Part shown: positions 58,339-64,000 of the stretch, piece after piece
How positions within the stretch are numbered: position 1 is the first letter of the stretch
Layout of the letters: each line of letters starts with the position of its first letter
DNA from: Amphibalanus amphitrite
Lineage: Eukaryota > Arthropoda > Thecostraca > Balanomorpha > Balanidae
DNA length: 64,000 nucleotides
Direction: 5' to 3'
Assembly (NCBI RefSeq): GCF_019059575.1
Contig: NW_024881691.1
Location: 310,001-374,000, forward strand
Notes under the pieces: model-generated
What the model saw: the letters and a program-made list of their open reading frames with translations, nothing else
Database searches by the model: none
What the model was told of the DNA's origin: nothing
Position numbers and translations under genes: made by a program

Positions 58339-61300
58339 ATGTCGGGCCGTCCGCTGCTGCTGGTGACGCTGCCAGTGCTCACCGTGGTGGCCATCTGCCT
58401 GTACCTGCACCGGCGGGGACGCTCTGACTCGGACCCGCCCGAGCCGCCGGCGCCGGACCGAGCCCCCGCCGGGGGGTCCGCAGACACAGAGACATGCACA
58501 GAGCCTGAGCCGGCCGCAGTCCGGACCGCGCCGCTGGCCGCCCAGCCGGCTGATGCCGCTCGCTCCCAGCCGGAGGATAGTGTACCGGAGCCGGCGGTGA
58601 AGGGAGACGCCCTCAGCGCACTGGAGGCGGCCATCCAGCCGGCCTCCCAGCGAGAACAGCCGCCGCCGGAGGCCGGAGACGCGCCGGCCCAGGCGACGGA
58701 GCCCGCCGGAGCGGAGACAGATGCGGTCACAGAGTCGGAGGAGCCGCAGACGAACAGCCAGGAGTCGCAGACGAACGGTCAGGAGCCGACGGTGGCCGGT
58801 AAGGAGCCGCGGGATTCCGTTCAGGAGCCAGCCATAACCAAGGAGGACGCGCCGACCGTCTCTTCGGAGGCTCCAGCCGTCTCCGCCGATGCCCCTGCGG
58901 CCCTGGAGGCCACCCAGCAGCCTGAGGCGGCCCCGGAGGCCACCCAGCAGCCGGAGGCGGCCCAGGAGGCCACCCAGCAGTCCGAGGTAGTGCCGGAGCC
59001 TTCTGCCGAGGCGGCGGCGGCGGCCGGCGCCGAGGCGGCTGAGCCACCGGCGGGCGGTGCTGCCGAAACGGGCGCCGATACGGCCAGCGAGGTGAGGGCG
59101 GCACCGGTCCGGGGGGCGGGGACGGGGCTCCGGTCCGCGGGTCGGGGACGGGGCTCCGGTCCGGGGGTCGGGGACGGGGGGGGGGGGGGCGGGACACAGG
59201 GCAACGGGGCGCAGGGCGGCTGTCTCAGCACCTAACCACGCCCCCGTTGGTGGACGAACGGCGTGGGTCGTCGGCCACCAGGCTGCAATGTTTGATTGCA
59301 AACATTGCGTCACTGTTTGCTTTGGTCGCAACATCTTTGTTTGGATATGGAAGGTAAGAGGAACCAATATTTGATGACGCTGGTACCATTTTCAATGGTC
59401 CGTACGTTTGGGGCTGTACACCCGTGTCTTCCCGCTAAAGTCCCGTTCACGTTGTGGGCGAGAGAGTCCGCCCAATCCCGCTCCAGCGGCGGCCGATGTG
59501 AGTTAGTGGGTGACTCCGCACTGACCGTGCTGCGTGTGTCCCCGTGCCGGCGGCGGCGCAGAGCTCCAGCGACAGCGGCAAGGGCGGCAGCTCGGCCAGC
59601 CTGGAGCAGGCCTCTCCGGCCACCAGTCCCGAGTCGGCGCCCATGCAGACCACCGTGTACGACTTCCTGATACCGCAGGTGAGCGCGGCCGGCCGGCGGC
59701 GGGGCGGGGGTGGCCTGCCGTGGAGGGGTGCCAGAGCCGCCCACGGCGCGGCACCGCGCCCGGGCGGGGACGGGGGGGGGGCGGCCGGCCGGGGCCACGT
59801 GCTGGCTGCTGGCACCGCCGAGATCTGAGTAGGGACACGACTGTGGGTTTGTGAATGGAAAATGGCCACGGGTATCTGAATGATGGAGCACGTGTGGTGC
59901 TCGGTGCGACTCATGCCTGGCGGGAATTCGGCCTGTTGTCTAAGTAAACATGTCGGGCTGTATGTAGGACGCAGCTCCGTGTGGCTGCCTCTCTGTGCTC
60001 TGTGCCGTGGCTGTCCCCGATAACCGCCGTATGTGACCGTGTGCCGTACCCCGGGGGCGCAGAAACTGTGCGGTCGGCTGATCGGCAAGAACGGCACCTT
60101 CGTCAACATGCTGAAGGCGCGGACGGGCGCGCACGTCATCATCCGGCTGCACCCGGTCAAGTCGTCGGTGAAGATCTGCTCCGTGGATGGTGAGTGGACG
60201 GCCGGGCCGCTGTGAACTGTGTGCGTGACCCTGTATATCGGCTCCGGTAAATGTCGGTCACCGGTGGCGGCCGCGGACCGCCCCGGCGAGCGGCCGGCGC
60301 TATCAGGATGGGCGGGCCGCCCATCTGAATGATATCTGAATTCTGACGCGATTACATTGTGTAAGCACTGCCGTCTCACTCGTGCTCTGTCATGGAGCTC
60401 CCGGGGCCCGGTCTAGGTGGTTTACTGTCCCGAATATGCATTAGCGCAGTAGCCGGTCATATAAGGCAGGGTCCTTGGTCGAGTTTTTGCCGGGTGTATT
60501 GTCCGCCAGAGCGCTTCAAATGCACGTACTGACGCCGTTCTATGAACCATTAGAAGAAAGGTAGCGCGCTGCGGACCCTCATATTGTCTGCAGACTAATT
60601 ACCCGCTGACGGTCGGCATTATTTGGGTCCATTGACGTGTTTGTGTGACGGTATCCATTGGGCTCACTGACGGTCGTAGGGACTCTGTATCCGGTGGTCC
60701 CACTGACAGTCGGTATCCGATGGGTCCACTAACGCGTCTGTCTGACGGTGGCAGGGACCCAGTCGGAGATTGACGCCTGCCTGAAGCTGATCCGGGAGAA
60801 GTTTCCCGTCAACAAGTTCCCGGCGATGACGCTGGAGCAGCTGAATCGTCCCAGCGAGCAGGCGCTGGCCGTGCCCGACAGTCAGCAGGTGGGCAGGGAA
60901 CGAACACAGGGAACCCTTTTTCCTGCTATGTAAGAAATGTTCCGTATTTTTTAAAGCGACTGTGTGATGTAAGTGTATTGCTAGTTTTCTATAAGTGTCT
61001 GGTTGGTGGTATGAATCACGTTTCCCGCGGCGGCTGCTGTGTTCCGAGAGTAGCGGGTGGACCCTGTACCCCAAACAAACTGCCGGGCTCAGCCGTGCCG
61101 CGCTGTCCGGCCGAGTCAGAGCGGTGCCCGAGTCGTGCACCGCACAGCGCGCCCACGCCCGCCGAGAGGGTGATGAGGCATTACGGCGCAGATTTTCCGC
61201 GAGGGATATAAATAGATTGGCGCTGTTAGTGCTTGTCGCGCCGTAGGTACTCCTGCATCCCGTTCCCCTGGACAGCTGACTGTTTATCCATACCGGTCCT

Positions 61301-61847
61301 CTGGATCCCGTCCCCCTAGACCCCTGCCTGTCTCTCTGCGCTGTACCCGCCGTGTCTGACCCCCCCCCCCCCTCCCCCGTACGTCCTCCGGCCGGCAGCT
61401 GCACCTGCCGTGTCTGACCCCCCCCCCCGCCCCCGTCCTCCGGCCGGCAGCTGCACCTGCCGCAGGGCGTCACCTGCGACGTGCTGGTGTCGGCCGTGGT
61501 GACGGCCGGCCAGCTGTTCCTGCAGCAGCACACGCACCCCACCTTCCGCGGCCTGGAGCGGCTCACCACGCTGATGGCCGCCTGCTACGGCGACGGCGGC
61601 TCGACGCCGGAGCTGCCGCGACCCGTGGTGGCCTCGTCGATCTGCGCGGCGCCCGTGGCCGGCGGCTGGTACCGCGCCCAGGTGGTGGCCTACTACCCCG
61701 ACTCGGACGAGATGGACGTGCGCTTCATGGACTTTGGCGGCTACAGCCGGCTGCCGGCCGCGCTGGCCCGCCAGATGCGCACCGACTTCATGTCGCTGCC
61801 CTTCCAGGCCGAGGAGTGCTACCTGGCCAACGTCATGCCCGTCTCAG
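58339..61847 (+). CDS. AKAP1: AKAP1 (mitochondrial A-kinase anchor, KH and Tudor), 5' five exons; 3' end outside window
   Basis: Outer-mitochondrial-membrane scaffold that binds PKA and RNA (Drosophila relative: spoonbill/yu). Exons: 58339-59091, 59562-59678, 60063-60189, 60755-60888, 61451-61847; phases agree, 509 codons plus one base. The start has a textbook context (GCCACCATG). Residues 5-22 form an N-terminal membrane anchor followed by RRGR. Residues 30-251 are a Glu/Ala/Pro-rich linker with three 10-residue ATQQPEAA-type repeats; I found no clear PKA RII-binding helix. The KH domain is about 283-345 with a GKNG loop (298-301). The Tudor domain has WYRAQVV (450 onward) and MDFGGY, preceded by the LFLQQHTHPTF block shared with vertebrate AKAP1. 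The final exon(s) (about 80-100 aa in relatives) must lie past 64000. Confidence 0.92.
59092..59561 (+). other. AKAP1 intron 1
   Basis: Begins GTGAGG. A GGGGACGGGGCTCCGGTC block is repeated at 59110-59165, followed by a ten-base G tract near 59178. No gene. Confidence 0.65.
60190..60754 (+). other. AKAP1 intron 3
   Basis: About 565 bases, GTGAGT to GGCAG. Repeated CACTGACGGTCGG(T/C)AT-like phrases at about 60600-60750. No gene. Confidence 0.65.
60889..61450 (+). other. AKAP1 intron 4 with duplicated acceptor
   Basis: GTGGGC to CCGGCAG. The last 120 bases are a short tandem repeat: CTG(C/T)ACC(T/C)GCCGTGTCTGACC followed by a long C tract at 61342 and again at 61399. As a result the acceptor context CCTCCGGCCGGCAG/CTGCACCTGCCG occurs at both about 61385-61410 and 61438-61463; the second is used because it reads into the Tudor exon. 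Confidence 0.75.
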
Positions 61848-61944
61848 GTGGGTGCCGCCGGCTGACCGGCCGGGCGAGGGGTCGCGACGGGGACTGGGTG
61901 GGTTTACCGCTGGGAACGGGTCGCAGACTGTGTTTCACTTCTAA

Positions 61945-62706
61945 AGGCGGCCGCACACTAGGCCATTCGGCGGGCGACATTCCGCAAAAACGCAATTCCG
62001 TGGCGACATTACGCTTTCGTGGACGCCGAATCAGCTGCCGAAACGACAAAATTATCAGCCGACCACTGCCAGCTAGCTGTCCGCGGGTAGAGTGCGCATG
62101 CGTGCGAACAGCCGCGGAGTTGCGGAAAAAGCTGGACCGGTTCAGCTTTTTCCGCGGCGACGCCGCGGACACCCGAAATTGTGGAACTTGAAACTCACCA
62201 ACTATTGATGGAGCAGCCGAGAAATAGACTTCACTTGATAAAAAATCGTAGCGGCACTTCTTTTCCCATATTAAATGGGTTTTATACACTTCATTGGTTA
62301 TTCCAATAATGGGTTACTATGTGCCTCTCCACAATTGTCTTTGGGTTTCTTGCATTTGTCGACAAACACGGTTGTTTACATTAATCACGAGCTTTATTTT
62401 TTTGCAACTTCCTCCAGAAATTATGTCAAATTAATAGATATTCAAAACTTTATTGTACAGAAATATAGCATAGTCGCATTAAATAAGCAAATATTGTATT
62501 TGCTTAAATGTATTTAGTTTGCATTCGTTTATATTTATCATAAAATGTTTCACATACAGTTCCTGAAAATACTAAGTAGAAAATCGCACCGCCGAATGGT
62601 CCTGTAAACTGCTGGAAACAAGCGGAAAGCCGCTGTAGGAATGTCGCCCACGACATTCCGCTTTTGCGGAATCTCGCCCGCCGAATAGCCCAGTGTGCGG
62701 CCGCCT
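61945..62706. mobile_element. PIF/Harbinger-like non-autonomous element, 762 bp, TAA-flanked
   Basis: Terminal inverted repeats of about 45 bp with three differences, starting AGGCGGCCGCACACT and continuing ATTCGGCGGGCGA and ATTCCGCAAAA. Both ends are flanked by TAA (61942-61944, 62707-62709), the 3-bp target typical of PIF/Harbinger. The GGCGACATTCCGC motif recurs subterminally. The interior is AT-rich with no transposase. Inserted in AKAP1 intron 5. Confidence 0.82.
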
Positions 62707-62717
62707 TAACGGTGGCT

Positions 62718-64000
62718 GTCGCCCTGTGTTGTGTGGCAGAGGACGGCTGGAGCTGAAGCCTGGAGGCCGGCGCCGTCTGTCACTATGTCCCGTCCCCTGT
62801 TGTGTGGGAGGGGACGGCTGGAGCCTGGAGGCCGGCGCCGTATGTCACTATGTCCCGTCCCCTGTTGTGTGGCGGACGACGGCTGGAGGCCGGCGCCGTC
62901 TGTCACTATGTCCCGTCCCCTGTTGTGTGGCAGAGGACGGCTGGAGGCCGGTGCCGTCTGTCACTATGTCCCGTCCCCCTGTTGTGTGGGAGGGGACGGC
63001 TGGAGCCTGGAGGCCGGCGCCGTCTGTCACTATGTCCCGTCCCCCTGTTGTGTGGCAGAGGACGGCTGGAGCCTGGAGGCCGGCGCCGTCTGTCACTATG
63101 TCCGGTCCCCTGTTGTGTGGCAGAGGACGGCTGGAGCCTGGAGGCCGGCGCCGTCTGTCACTATTTGTACCGTCCCCTGTTGTGTGGCAGAGGACGGCTG
63201 GAGGCCGGCGCCGTCTGTCACTATGTCCCGTCCCCCTGTTGTGTGGGAGGGGACGGCTGGAGCCTGGAGGCCGGTGCCGTCTGTCACTATGTCCCGTCCC
63301 CTGTTGTGTGGCAGAGGACGGCTGGAGCCTGGAGGCCGGCGCCGTCTGTCACTATTTGTACCGTCCCCTGTTGTGTGGCAGAGGACGGCTGGAGGCCGGC
63401 GCCGTCTGTCACTATTTGTACCGTCCCCTGTTGTGTGGTAGAGGACGGCTGGAGGCCGGCGCCGTCTGTCACTATGTCCCGTCCCCCTGTTGTGTGGGAG
63501 GGGACGGCTGGAGCCTGGAGGCCGGCGCCGTCTGTCACTATGTCCCGTCCCCTGTTGTGTGGCAGAGGACGGCTGGAGCCTGGAGGCCGGCGCCGTCTGT
63601 CACTATGTCCGGTCCCCTGTTGTGTGGCAGAGGACGGCTGGAGGCCGGCGCCGTCTGTCACTATGTCCCGTCCCCTGTTGTGTGGCAGAGGACGGCTGGA
63701 GGCCGGTGCCGTCTGTCACTATGTCCGGTCCCCTGTTGTGTGGGAGGGGACGGCTGGAGCCTGGAGGCCGGCGCCGTCTGTCACTATGTCCCGTCCCCTG
63801 TTGTGTGGCAGAGGACGGCTGGAGCCTGGAGGCCGGTGCCGTCTGTCACTATGTCCCGTCCCCTGTTGTGTGGCAGAGGACGGCTGGAGCCTGGAGGCCG
63901 GCGCCGTCTGTCACTATTTGTACCGTCCCCTGTTGTGTGGCAGAGGACGGCTGGAGGCCGGCGCCGTCTGTCACTATTTGTACCGTCCCCTGTTGTGTGG
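62718..64000. repeat. 58/65-bp minisatellite, about 21 units, continuing off the edge
   Basis: Core unit: GACGGCTGGAGGCCGGCGCC, GTCTGTCACTATGTCCCGTC, CCCTGTTGTGTGGCAGAG (58 bp). A 7-bp insertion (AGCCTGG) makes 65-bp units. Variant sites are GGCAGAG or GGGAGGG, CCC or CCCC before TGTTG, and TATGTCC or TATTTGTACC. Variants recur in blocks, suggesting amplification of multi-unit segments. Units are otherwise very similar, pointing to recent expansion. It lies in AKAP1 intron 5. Confidence 0.93.

Larger units (their letters stand above)
61848..64000 (+). other. AKAP1 intron 5, runs past window end
   Basis: Begins GTGGGT after the Tudor exon. It contains a Harbinger-like element at 61945-62706 and then an uninterrupted minisatellite to the right edge. 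No further AKAP1 exon is visible. Confidence 0.7.

Noticed and set aside
58039..59367. 442-codon open frame antisense to AKAP1 exon 1
   Set aside because: Mirror of a GC-rich coding exon; the plus strand has the Kozak start, membrane anchor and spliced KH/Tudor exons.
62731..63441. 236-codon open frame through the minisatellite
   Set aside because: Simply the repeat read in one frame; other frames are also open and it lies in an AKAP1 intron.

Overview
This is a eukaryotic, almost certainly arthropod, genomic window. Conserved proteins are split by GT-AG introns, most genes have CpG-rich flanks, transposons are mainly short terminal-inverted-repeat (TIR) elements, and a (TTAGG)n tract matches the usual arthropod telomere repeat. 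The very GC-rich blocks and small 3' introns would fit a crustacean such as a barnacle, but that is inference. Nothing here is prokaryotic: no operons and no CRISPR.

Layout. (1) 485-24324, minus strand: a complete Lim1 (Lhx1/5-type) LIM-homeobox gene in six coding exons, 438 aa, with introns up to 8.6 kb that hold most of the minisatellites. (2) About 25.0-44.0 kb: a gene-poor stretch with no confident coding gene. It contains two short hAT-type elements, a 1.14 kb TTAA-flanked element packed with nuclear-receptor half-sites, a tRNA-like pseudogene, a long hairpin and many GC-rich minisatellites. (3) 44002-45492, minus: part of an unrecognised protein built of three copies of a cold-shock/OB-like repeat. 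(4) 46877-50735, plus: a complete TMED2 (p24) gene whose large first intron carries a CR1/L2-like retrotransposon fragment and a TIR element with (TTAGG)n. (5) 51242-52930, minus: MRPL18 (uL18m), convergent with TMED2, with a near-perfect foldback element in an intron. (6) 53.6-56.1 kb: two TIR elements. (7) 58339 to the right edge, plus: AKAP1 (membrane anchor, KH, Tudor), 3' end beyond the window, with a Harbinger-like element and a long 58/65-bp minisatellite in its last visible intron.

The genes have unrelated housekeeping or developmental jobs: Lim1 is a transcription factor, TMED2 a cargo receptor of the early secretory pathway, MRPL18 a mitoribosome subunit, and AKAP1 an outer-mitochondrial-membrane RNA and kinase scaffold. 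No operon-like cooperation is implied.

The most unusual observations are the half-site-rich element (17 perfect AGGTCA/TGACCT in 1.14 kb), splice acceptors duplicated inside short repeats in two separate genes, and the three-repeat unknown protein. All coordinates were read by eye; splice sites rest on GT-AG and phase consistency plus remembered family sequences, not on transcripts.
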